From: Phyllobacterium myrsinacearum
Lineage (GTDB): Bacteria; Pseudomonadota; Alphaproteobacteria; Rhizobiales; Rhizobiaceae
Direction: 5' to 3'
DNA: 64,000 nt
Assembly: GCF_002980555.1 (NCBI RefSeq)
Contig: NZ_PVBT01000009.1
Location: 1-64,000, forward strand
Position numbers and translations under genes: made by a program. This document shows positions 37,387-44,529 of this stretch, piece by piece (position 1 is the first letter of the stretch; the number at the start of each line of letters is the position of its first letter). The notes beneath the pieces were generated by a model, which made no database searches, had not been told where the DNA came from, and saw only the letters and a list, made by a program, of their open reading frames with translations.

Positions 37387-37938
37387 TCAGACAATCTCAA
37401 GCACGTTGGTTGCCTCAAGATTTGATCCGGCAGCGTCAATGACAGTGACCTTCACGGCCCAAAAGCCGTTCATGGCAACCGTCAAAGGAGGCACCGTGAA
37501 AGACCCGCCGCCGTGACGCGTGATTGTATGGCGAAAGGGTCCGAGGCCGAATGAAGGTTTTGCCAGCTCAAAGGTGATCTCGACTGTATCGACTGCGGGT
37601 AGTCCATCTTTCTCCAAATCAACGATTGTAATGGCGACATCGCCAACATGCGGCGGATCGACAAGGATTGTCGCCCTGAGCCTCGGTGGCGGAAGAGGGC
37701 CCGGATCGCCCCCCTCCGCAATCAAACGAAACAGGCGTGCGGCAGCACGAGGGTCCCCGTCTTTTGCCGCAGCCACACAGGTGGCTGCAAGATCGCTTGA
37801 TACCAATGGTATCCGCACCGAACGGTCCTTCAGACCGGAGAAACCCAGCCTCTTATCAAATCCGCAACTGATCAGCAGGCCGATCGCGCCGCCGGCAATG
37901 ATCGGCATTTTGGAGTTTATGATCGGCGTCAGTGGCAT
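37387..37938 (-). CDS. Predicted envelope protein with a FixH/CopC-like domain
   Basis: From ATG 37938 the product has about 183 residues. The hydrophobic MPIIAGGAIGLLISCG, ending in a Cys, looks like a lipoprotein signal or anchor. The C-terminal half has a beta-sandwich-like pattern: VDTVEITFELAKPSFGLGPF followed by HGGGSFTVPPLTVAMNGFWA with KVTVIDAAG, as in FixH or YtkA-type domains. It starts four bases after the ATPase stop, so it belongs to operon 2. Its role is unknown. Confidence 0.55.
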   Translation of the reverse strand: MPLTPIINSKMPIIAGGAIGLLISCGFDKRLGFSGLKDRSVRIPLVSSDLAATCVAAAKDGDPRAAARLFRLIAEGGDPGPLPPPRLRATILVDPPHVGDVAITIVDLEKDGLPAVDTVEITFELAKPSFGLGPFRHTITRHGGGSFTVPPLTVAMNGFWAVKVTVIDAAGSNLEATNVLEIV

Positions 37939-37942
37939 CCGG

Positions 37943-38764
37943 CTACCAGGTGGCCGCAAGGCCAAGATGCTGGAGTGCCACACGGCGCAATTCGCCAAGT
38001 CTTGGATCGCCCCGATGACGCGGATAGGGCAGATCCACCGGAATATCGGCGACGATCTGTGCCGGTCGGGGCCCGAAGACGAGAACGCGCTGGGTCAGAA
38101 ATAATGCTTCCTCGACATCGTGGGTGACGAGAATGGCGGTCATTCCAGCCTTCTGCCAGAGAGCCACCAGCTCCGCCTGCATGGTGAGCCGCGTCAGCGA
38201 GTCGAGCTTGCCCAGCGGTTCGTCGAGGAGAAGCAGACGCGGATCATTCACCAGCGCGCGCGCAAGTGCGACGCGCTGTGCCATGCCTCCCGAAAGCTGG
38301 TGGGGATAGGCCTTTTCGAAACCGTCAAGACCGACGAGCCGCAATGCCGCATCCACACGGTCACCACCGGTCCTGATGATGCCCTGCGCTTCAAGCCCGA
38401 GAGCTACATTCTCCCAGACGGTTCGCCAGGGGAAAAGCGTCGGATCCTGGAAGACCAGGATCCGCGAGGGATCCGGATCGCCGATCTCCTCGCCATCAAC
38501 CCGCAATGAACCGCTGGTCGGATGATCAAGACCTGCGAGAAGCCGCAGCAAAGTGGACTTGCCGCAACCGGAGGGACCGAGCAGCGCCACGAATTGTCCC
38601 GGTTCAACCGCAAAGCTCACCCTATCGAGAACGGGCAGCGGTGCACCCTCGAGTTCGAACTGATGCGATACGGCGCCGATATTCACCTGAACACCGGTCA
38701 AGTTCGGCGGTGTTCGAAAATCGGACGGGGCAAGCGCTACCATCTGACAAGCCCTTTCTGCCAT
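37943..38764 (-). CDS. ABC transporter ATPase, SsuB type
   Basis: The 273-residue ATPase shows Walker A LLGPSGCGKST, the signature LSGGMAQRVALARALV, Walker B LLLLDEPLGKLDSLTRL and VTHDVEEALFL. The N-terminal about 25 residues differ from SsuB. It overlaps the permease gene by 28 bases, as in operon 1, and is followed by the FixH-like gene. It powers the second organosulphur importer. Confidence 0.9.
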   Translation of the reverse strand: MAERACQMVALAPSDFRTPPNLTGVQVNIGAVSHQFELEGAPLPVLDRVSFAVEPGQFVALLGPSGCGKSTLLRLLAGLDHPTSGSLRVDGEEIGDPDPSRILVFQDPTLFPWRTVWENVALGLEAQGIIRTGGDRVDAALRLVGLDGFEKAYPHQLSGGMAQRVALARALVNDPRLLLLDEPLGKLDSLTRLTMQAELVALWQKAGMTAILVTHDVEEALFLTQRVLVFGPRPAQIVADIPVDLPYPRHRGDPRLGELRRVALQHLGLAATW

Positions 38765-39756
38765 GAAAGTACCCGGTCACGGATACGGAAGAGGATGGTG
38801 ATAAGGCTCGAGCACATCAAAGCCATGACGATCAGCGCGGCATACATGTTGGCATAAGCGGCCCAGCCTTGCGCCCATTGCAGGTACCAGCCGAGGCCCG
38901 CCTTGACGCCCAGCATCTCGGCAACGACCAGCACTGCAAAAGATGTCCCAAGCCCCATGAACAGGCCGACGAAGACATGCGGCAGGGCGGCAGGAATGGC
39001 GACCTTGAAGATAAGGAACCAGCGACTGGCCCCAAGCGTGCGCGCAATATCGTAATAATCACGATTTACGCTGGCGATGCCCGACCAGGTGAGGATCGTC
39101 ACCGGAAATGCGGTCGCCAGCGCGATGAGAAAGACGCTCGCCGATCCGCTCGAGGGGAAGATAAAGAAGGAAAGCGGCAGCCAGGCCGTTGCCGGGAGCG
39201 GCCCGATCAGCCGCAGGATGGGGTGAACCCAATAGCCCGCCGCCCTCGACCAGCCGATGGTGACACCGGTTGTGAAGCCGACGACCGCACCGAAGAAATA
39301 CCCCTTGGCCAGCAGCAGAACCGAATGAAGAACACTCTCGCCAAGGCGTGCCCAATCATCGATATAGACCTCCAGAATACCTTGCGGTGACGAGAAAAAT
39401 GGGACCGGAAGCACGGCAAGCTTGGCTGTCAGCATTTCCCATATTCCAAGCCCTACCGCCGCAACGGCAAACCAGGGACCATAGTAGCGAACCCAGATCG
39501 CGGTCTTGCCGAGGAGAAATCCTGTGGTCAGAACCAGCACGAGCAGCGCTGCGATAAGAACCGACAAGATCGCAAGCTCCCTCCCGTAAGGCGCGGGAAT
39601 GATCTCGGGCCAGAATTCTATAACCGCCGCGGAACCGAGCCAGAGTGCGGCGGCAACTGCACCCGTCCGCCAAAATCGGGCAGATCTCCTGCCCGACTGG
39701 GCAGAAGTTGCCCGAGCGGCCGAGAACGCCGTATCATTCGACTCTATGGCGGTCAT
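38737..39756 (-). CDS. ABC transporter permease with an extended N-terminus
   Basis: The 339-residue permease is longer than SsuC by about 70 residues, with an extra pair of N-terminal hydrophobic segments (AALWLGSAAVIEFWPEIIP and ILSVLIAALLVLVLTTGFLL). The EAA-like loop is DIARTLGASRWFLIFKVAIP. GAVVGFTTGVTIGWS and GWYLQWAQGWAAY fit the family. It completes the second importer. Confidence 0.87.
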   Translation of the reverse strand: MTAIESNDTAFSAARATSAQSGRRSARFWRTGAVAAALWLGSAAVIEFWPEIIPAPYGRELAILSVLIAALLVLVLTTGFLLGKTAIWVRYYGPWFAVAAVGLGIWEMLTAKLAVLPVPFFSSPQGILEVYIDDWARLGESVLHSVLLLAKGYFFGAVVGFTTGVTIGWSRAAGYWVHPILRLIGPLPATAWLPLSFFIFPSSGSASVFLIALATAFPVTILTWSGIASVNRDYYDIARTLGASRWFLIFKVAIPAALPHVFVGLFMGLGTSFAVLVVAEMLGVKAGLGWYLQWAQGWAAYANMYAALIVMALMCSSLITILFRIRDRVLSWQKGLVRW

Positions 39757-39771
39757 GCCTTACCCCTTTCG

Positions 39772-40803
39772 TCAAGCTGACAGGACATTCGCGTAGACCT
39801 TGGCGGCAAACGCATCCGGATCGGTCGACTGTTTGAAAACCTGCACATCGCGCAGCTCACCTGCGTAAAGGGCGATCTCCTTCTTAAGATCGGTACCCGT
39901 CGGATTGTGGTTGTGCGTCTGGGCGAGCAGTACCGCGATCAGGTCATCGGTCGATTTGTCCTTTGGCGCATTCGGCAGGAATGCCTTGGCTGCGTCTTCC
40001 GGCTTCGCAACAGTCCAGTCCTGCGCTTCCAGCAATGCCCGCGTCAGAGCCGTGGCCGTCGGCAAATCATCACGGATCAGGCTGCCGCGCAGACCGACGA
40101 TGCAGCAAACCCGCTTTTCGAAACCATGATCGAGATTCGAGGCGATCTGCACATAATTGTTGTCCCGGAGCCAGAAGAATGCTTTCGGATCACCGTCGGC
40201 GATGGCATGGATCTCTCCCTTCTCGGCAGCGACCTGCAACAGCTCACCCGGATACTGCCGCCATTCGACGTCGCTGATGGGGTTGATCCCTTCCTTGTTA
40301 AGAAGGATCGAGAAGAAATTCTTGCCAGGGCTGGCCAGATCCGAAACGCCGATGGATTTGCCCTTGAGGTCTGCAAGTGTTTTCAACCCGGTGCTTGCCG
40401 GTGTGATGAGCCGCGAGCAGCCGCCATGGGTACCAGCGGTGATTTTCACGTCGAAGCCCTGTTCCAGTGCTTTCAGCCAGCGCAACGCCATCCCCACCCC
40501 GCCATCGGCCTTGCCCGTTGCAATGGCCTCGAGAAGCGCTTCGGTCGAAGCACCGAAATTCACCAGTTCGACGTCAAGGCCGTACTTGGCGAAGATCCCC
40601 TGCTCTTTGGCGACAAAGACAGGAGCGAGACAGATCGCCGAAGCGTTCGTGGCAAACTTGATCTTCTTCAGTTCCTTTGCGGGTGCTGCTGCGTTCTGCG
40701 CTCCCGCAAGCCCGGTCAGAGCCATGGAACCGAACGGCGCTGCCAAGCCCAATGCACCGGCACCGCGCAGCAATGTGCGGCGGTCAAGCGTGAAATTCCC
40801 CAT
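39772..40803 (-). CDS. Tat-exported substrate-binding protein of the NrtA/SsuA family
   Basis: From ATG 40803 the protein begins MGNFTLDRRTLLRGAGALGL, a twin-arginine-like leader. The mature domain has KIKFATNASAICLAPVFVAK, AIATGKADGGVGMALRWLKA and YPGELLQVAAEKGEIHAIAD, the NMT1/THI5-like binding fold. It precedes the permease by 16 bases. The folded, possibly cofactor-containing export route is inferred from the RR motif. The ligand is likely a sulphonate or sulphate ester. Confidence 0.87.
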   Translation of the reverse strand: MGNFTLDRRTLLRGAGALGLAAPFGSMALTGLAGAQNAAAPAKELKKIKFATNASAICLAPVFVAKEQGIFAKYGLDVELVNFGASTEALLEAIATGKADGGVGMALRWLKALEQGFDVKITAGTHGGCSRLITPASTGLKTLADLKGKSIGVSDLASPGKNFFSILLNKEGINPISDVEWRQYPGELLQVAAEKGEIHAIADGDPKAFFWLRDNNYVQIASNLDHGFEKRVCCIVGLRGSLIRDDLPTATALTRALLEAQDWTVAKPEDAAKAFLPNAPKDKSTDDLIAVLLAQTHNHNPTGTDLKKEIALYAGELRDVQVFKQSTDPDAFAAKVYANVLSA

Positions 40804-40855
40804 TTCCCATCTCCTTGAAATTGTGCTGATTGAATCCAACGGCGACGGCCTGCGT

Positions 40856-41983
40856 CTACTCCGCCGCCTGTGCATGTTTGGTCGCCGTATCCCGCTGCGC
40901 CACGAGCTCACGCACGCGCGGCAGGAGGTCACGTCCGTAATGGAAGGCATCCTCGATCGGATCGAAACCGCGGATAAGGAAAGTGGTGATGCCAAGGTCG
41001 TAATAGTCGAGGAATGCCTCCGCCACCTGATCCGGAGTCCCGACCAATGACGTTGTATTGCCTTGCGCGCCGGTCAGCCCGGCAATCCCGGTCCATAGGC
41101 GCTTGTCGAGGACAGTGCCCTGCGCCGCCGCAGCCAAGAGGCGCTTTGAGCCCTCATTGGCCGGACTCCGACCTCCGATCTGGTTGAAGCGCTGGTTGTT
41201 CGGATCGCGGACCTTGCCGGCATCGATCAGAGCCCTGGCCTTTTCCAGAATGGCGTTGGCCTTGGCCCAGGCCGCTTCTTCCGTCTCCGCCAGGATCGGG
41301 CGCAGCGAGAGGCTGAACCGCGGCGATCGACCATAAGGCGCTGCTGCCTCGTGAACACGCTGGACCAGTTCCTTCACCTGCGCATGGGTTTCACCCCACA
41401 GAGCATAGATATCCGCATGTTTACCGGCCACTTGCAGAGCCGCATCGGATGCTCCGCCGAAATAGACCGGAATACCATCCGGCTGCACCGGTTTGATGCT
41501 GCCGAAAGCCTTGTCGACCTTGTAATACTGGCCGTCATAATCGAATGGTTCCTTGCTCGTCCATTCCTGACGAACGATGTCGAGATATTCCGTCGTGCGT
41601 GCGTAGCGCTCGTCCTTCGTCAGATGATCGCCATCCTGCGCCAGTTCGACGTCATTGCCTCCGGTGATGATATGAACGCCGACACGCCCCCCGCTGATGT
41701 GGTCAAGAGTTGCAAGCTGTCGTGCCGCGACGGTCGGCGCTGTGAAGCCGGGACGGTGGGCGATCATGACGTTGAGCGTCCTGGTCACGCTGGTCACGTG
41801 CTGGCTGACGAGAATGCTTTCGGGAGACGTCGAATTGAAGGCCAGAAGCACGCGGTCGAAACCGCCGTTTTCCTGCACTTTCGCGAGTGCCTCGATATAA
41901 TTCAGGTCAAGTGCCTGGCCCGTAGAGCGGATGGTTTCCGACCCGTTGGCATTTCCGACAAAACCGATAAATTCCACTGGCAT
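40856..41983 (-). CDS. SsuD-like FMNH2-dependent alkanesulfonate monooxygenase
   Basis: The 375-residue LLM-class enzyme carries [40 protein letters not shown] and HIITGGNDVELAQDGDH, which closely follow SsuD (including the HIVTGG-type loop). SsuD cleaves alkanesulfonates to aldehyde and sulphite using reduced FMN. FMNH2 would come from the reductase encoded by the first gene of this operon. Start ATG 41983 was chosen for the MPVEFIGFVG N-terminus. Confidence 0.9.
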   Translation of the reverse strand: MPVEFIGFVGNANGSETIRSTGQALDLNYIEALAKVQENGGFDRVLLAFNSTSPESILVSQHVTSVTRTLNVMIAHRPGFTAPTVAARQLATLDHISGGRVGVHIITGGNDVELAQDGDHLTKDERYARTTEYLDIVRQEWTSKEPFDYDGQYYKVDKAFGSIKPVQPDGIPVYFGGASDAALQVAGKHADIYALWGETHAQVKELVQRVHEAAAPYGRSPRFSLSLRPILAETEEAAWAKANAILEKARALIDAGKVRDPNNQRFNQIGGRSPANEGSKRLLAAAAQGTVLDKRLWTGIAGLTGAQGNTTSLVGTPDQVAEAFLDYYDLGITTFLIRGFDPIEDAFHYGRDLLPRVRELVAQRDTATKHAQAAE

Positions 41984-42010
41984 GGTGGCCTCCATAACGA
42001 TTGAACGATC

Positions 42011-43150
42011 TCAGATACCGAGTGCAGCGCGCCCCGCAGCGATCCGCACCGTGTCTTCCTGGGGTGAATGGATGCGGCCGCACAGAACGTTGCGGTAATG
42101 ACGTTCCAGCGGGTTGTTGCGGCTGATGCCGTGGTTCCCTGTCAATCTCAACGCTTTTTCGACAGCGGAGATGGCATTCTCGGTGACGGTCAGCTTGAGG
42201 AGATTGCTTTCAGGCGATGATGGAGCTTCACCCGTATCCGCATCGCGTGCAGCCGAACGGAGCAGTCGCGCATTCGCGGCGAGCAGCTCCTCAATTTCAC
42301 CGAGGGCCTGCTGGATACGAGGGACCGTCGCCAAGGCAGCGCCAAGATTGGCGGGCTTGCGGTCATGGAGAAACTGAACGAGCCAATCCCGGGCAGCCCG
42401 CGCCACACCGTCATAGAGTGAACCGAGCAGCACTGCCATCCACACGGCTTGGCCGGCTTCGCGATCTTTCCATTGCTCGGGCGGACGAATATCAACCGCA
42501 TGATCGAAGGGAATACGGACGTCCTGAAATATCGCGTCGTGGCTTGCCGTCGCGCGCATGCCGAGCGGGTTCCACGTCTCCTCAATGCGTATACCATCGG
42601 CATTTGCCGGAACCAGGAAAGCACCCACGCGCGGGCTTTCTTCATCTGTCCGCCCCCAGACGATGCACCAGGTGAGTCCGGCAATGCCTGTCGAATAGAT
42701 CTTGCGGCCACTCAGTGACCAGCCTTCTTCAGTACGACGAGCTGTCGTGGCGGGAAGACCGCCACGAATTGGTGTTCCAAGCTCCGGTTCAACCCTCAAG
42801 GCATTGATAAGTGCACCACGCTGCGCCGCATCAGCCAGCACACGCCGGACCAGATGTTCCGGCCAGCGCCCGCCCGGCAGCGTTGCAAGGTTGATGTATT
42901 GCATGATGAGGATAAGTGCGGTTGATGGTTCGCCCTTGGCGATTTCGCCGATCACAGTCGCAGCATCGCCAAGCCCGGCCCCCCGCCCACCGTAGGTGAC
43001 CGGCGAGGTCAGCGCCAGCAATCCGTATTCCTGCAGTTTCCGGAAGTTCTCGTGCGGGAACGCACCGCTTTCATCATCAAGACTTGCAGTCACAGCAAAT
43101 TCCGCTGCAACCGTTCGGGCTGTCTCGCCAAGCGTCAGTGCCCGCGTCAT
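42011..43150 (-). CDS. Acyl-CoA dehydrogenase-fold monooxygenase, SfnC/DszC-like
   Basis: The 379-residue flavoprotein has ACAD domains in order: an N-terminal helical domain, a middle beta domain (GLTWCIVWGRTDEESPRVGA) and a C-terminal bundle with RLTGNHGISRNNPLERHYRN. The catalytic Glu of true acyl-CoA dehydrogenases is not evident. The family includes SfnC and DszC, which oxygenate sulphones and dibenzothiophene with FMNH2. It lies between the FMN reductase and the SsuD-like gene, so it probably also uses that reductase. Confidence 0.85.
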   Translation of the reverse strand: MTRALTLGETARTVAAEFAVTASLDDESGAFPHENFRKLQEYGLLALTSPVTYGGRGAGLGDAATVIGEIAKGEPSTALILIMQYINLATLPGGRWPEHLVRRVLADAAQRGALINALRVEPELGTPIRGGLPATTARRTEEGWSLSGRKIYSTGIAGLTWCIVWGRTDEESPRVGAFLVPANADGIRIEETWNPLGMRATASHDAIFQDVRIPFDHAVDIRPPEQWKDREAGQAVWMAVLLGSLYDGVARAARDWLVQFLHDRKPANLGAALATVPRIQQALGEIEELLAANARLLRSAARDADTGEAPSSPESNLLKLTVTENAISAVEKALRLTGNHGISRNNPLERHYRNVLCGRIHSPQEDTVRIAAGRAALGI

Positions 43151-43155
43151 CGCAC

Positions 43156-43719
43156 CTACTCCGCCGCACTGATCGCCGGGCCCGCCGACTGCCCGACAAA
43201 GGGACGGGCTTCTTCAACCGCCTGGGCGATCCGGGCGTTGATATGTTCGGCAACGATCTCATGATTGAGGAAGTCGCGGTCGACGGCAAAGATGCCTGTC
43301 GGGAGCGTGTGCGCCATGAAGAAACCAAACAAAGGCCGCAACTGATGTTCGACAATCAGCGCATGCCCATCGTTGCCGCCTGTGGCGGTCAGCAGGATTG
43401 GTTTGCCCTGCAGGGCGAGCGGCTCGAACAAATCGATGAAATGCTTGAAGAGCCCGGTATAGCTGCCCTTATAGGTCGGTGTACCGACCACAAGGATATC
43501 GGCCGTCACGACACGGTGGAGAATGGTTGTGGCGGCAGGACTAAGTTCACTGGCATGCCGGGCAGAGCCGAGGGAGTCTCCCACATCGATCAGGTCATAG
43601 ACTTCAGACGTCAGACCATATCGATTGGCGATCCGCCCGACTAGGTTGGTGACGAGCGATCTTGTCTTGGAAGGACGATGGAAATTGCCGGAGACACCCA
43701 CGACAGTCGGATTGGGCAT
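43156..43719 (-). CDS. NAD(P)H-dependent FMN reductase, MsuE/SsuE-like
   Basis: The 187-residue flavodoxin-fold enzyme has VVGVSGNFHRPSKTRSLV (FMN phosphate loop), VVGTPTYKGSYTGLFKHFID and LTATGGNDGHALIVEHQLRP, all close to MsuE/SsuE. It supplies FMNH2 to the two monooxygenases downstream and perhaps to the one in operon 1. It is the first gene of operon 2, with its promoter probably in the AT-rich stretch at 43740-43810. Confidence 0.9.
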   Translation of the reverse strand: MPNPTVVGVSGNFHRPSKTRSLVTNLVGRIANRYGLTSEVYDLIDVGDSLGSARHASELSPAATTILHRVVTADILVVGTPTYKGSYTGLFKHFIDLFEPLALQGKPILLTATGGNDGHALIVEHQLRPLFGFFMAHTLPTGIFAVDRDFLNHEIVAEHINARIAQAVEEARPFVGQSAGPAISAAE

Positions 43720-44297
43720 GAGCGATATCCCTGATAACAGATGCGGCCGCTAACACGGCCATCCATTAACACTACCAAAGTAATAGAGATTAAAAAGAAA
43801 GCAGACGCTGAACTGCGCGCCGATACTGGTATATTTTTCTCAATCGCGGCCAGAAGATGGGACGCTGTTTGGTCACTCGCCTGCCAACAACGCGGCAGAT
43901 CGAATCCGGTGACATCCAGAGCAGCACCGATATAGGTTCGCTCAACATCCATCAGGCATTTTTGGGACCGTGCAATCTTGTGACAGTGCCGATGCTGCGA
44001 CATCCCGTGTAGGTGGTAACAGATGCTGTCGCAGCGTTCCTAAACCAGGCCAGGAGAAGTGTTGCACAGGTTATGGGTAAACCTTCTGTTGATGTCACCG
44101 GTAGCGAATGAGTGCGAAGCGCTGCAACCCCCGTGCGCATAGCCCTCTTCTACCTTTGGATCGGGCGTCACGGTAGTATCGCCGCGCGTGAAACTGTGTC
44201 CTGTAACAAGGAACGCAAACGGGGAGATCGAAAGATCTGCAACGGCTCGTTGAGATAGCGAATGCCGGTGCTTAACACCTGATGATAAATTCTATTC
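43720..44297. other. Gene-free stretch upstream of operon 2
   Basis: I see no recognisable gene here. The right end (43740-43810) is AT-rich relative to the rest and is the likely promoter region of the FMN reductase gene. Short open frames on the minus strand lack family resemblance. Confidence 0.5.
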
Positions 44298-44491
44298 TCA
44301 TTTGGCTGGATAAGGCTCGATGTCCGCCGACCAATAGTCCTTAGCAATGTTCTGGCTGTTACGGATAAGGTGGTAGGCGATATCCGGATCGCCTCCATTA
44401 AAAGTCTCCGGGTCCGCACCACATATCAAACAATACATCTGTTGATAAACGCCGAACGCAAAATATTGCAGCACCGGCGTCGCATCCTCCT
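44298..44491 (-). pseudogene. C-terminal piece of an unknown gene cut by the Tn3-type transposon
   Basis: The minus-strand frame entering from the transposon end reads EDATPVLQYFAFGVYQQMYC, LICGADPETFNGGDPDIA and IAKDYWSADIEPYPAK before the TGA at 44298. The composition looks like real coding sequence, with a well-formed C-terminus. No start is present outside the transposon's terminal repeat. I do not recognise the family. The 5' part should lie beyond the other transposon end, but I see no matching reading frame there. Confidence 0.4.
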
Positions 44492-44529
44492 GGGGCTCCG
44501 TGGGCATTTCTACATTAATACACGCTAAG
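44492..44529 (+). repeat. Left 38-bp terminal inverted repeat of the transposon
   Basis: The sequence starts GGGGCTCCGTGGGCATTTCT and ends with TACACGCTAAG. It differs from the other end at two positions (C/T and G/T in the outer third). The tnpA stop codon (44525-44527) lies within it. Confidence 0.93.
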
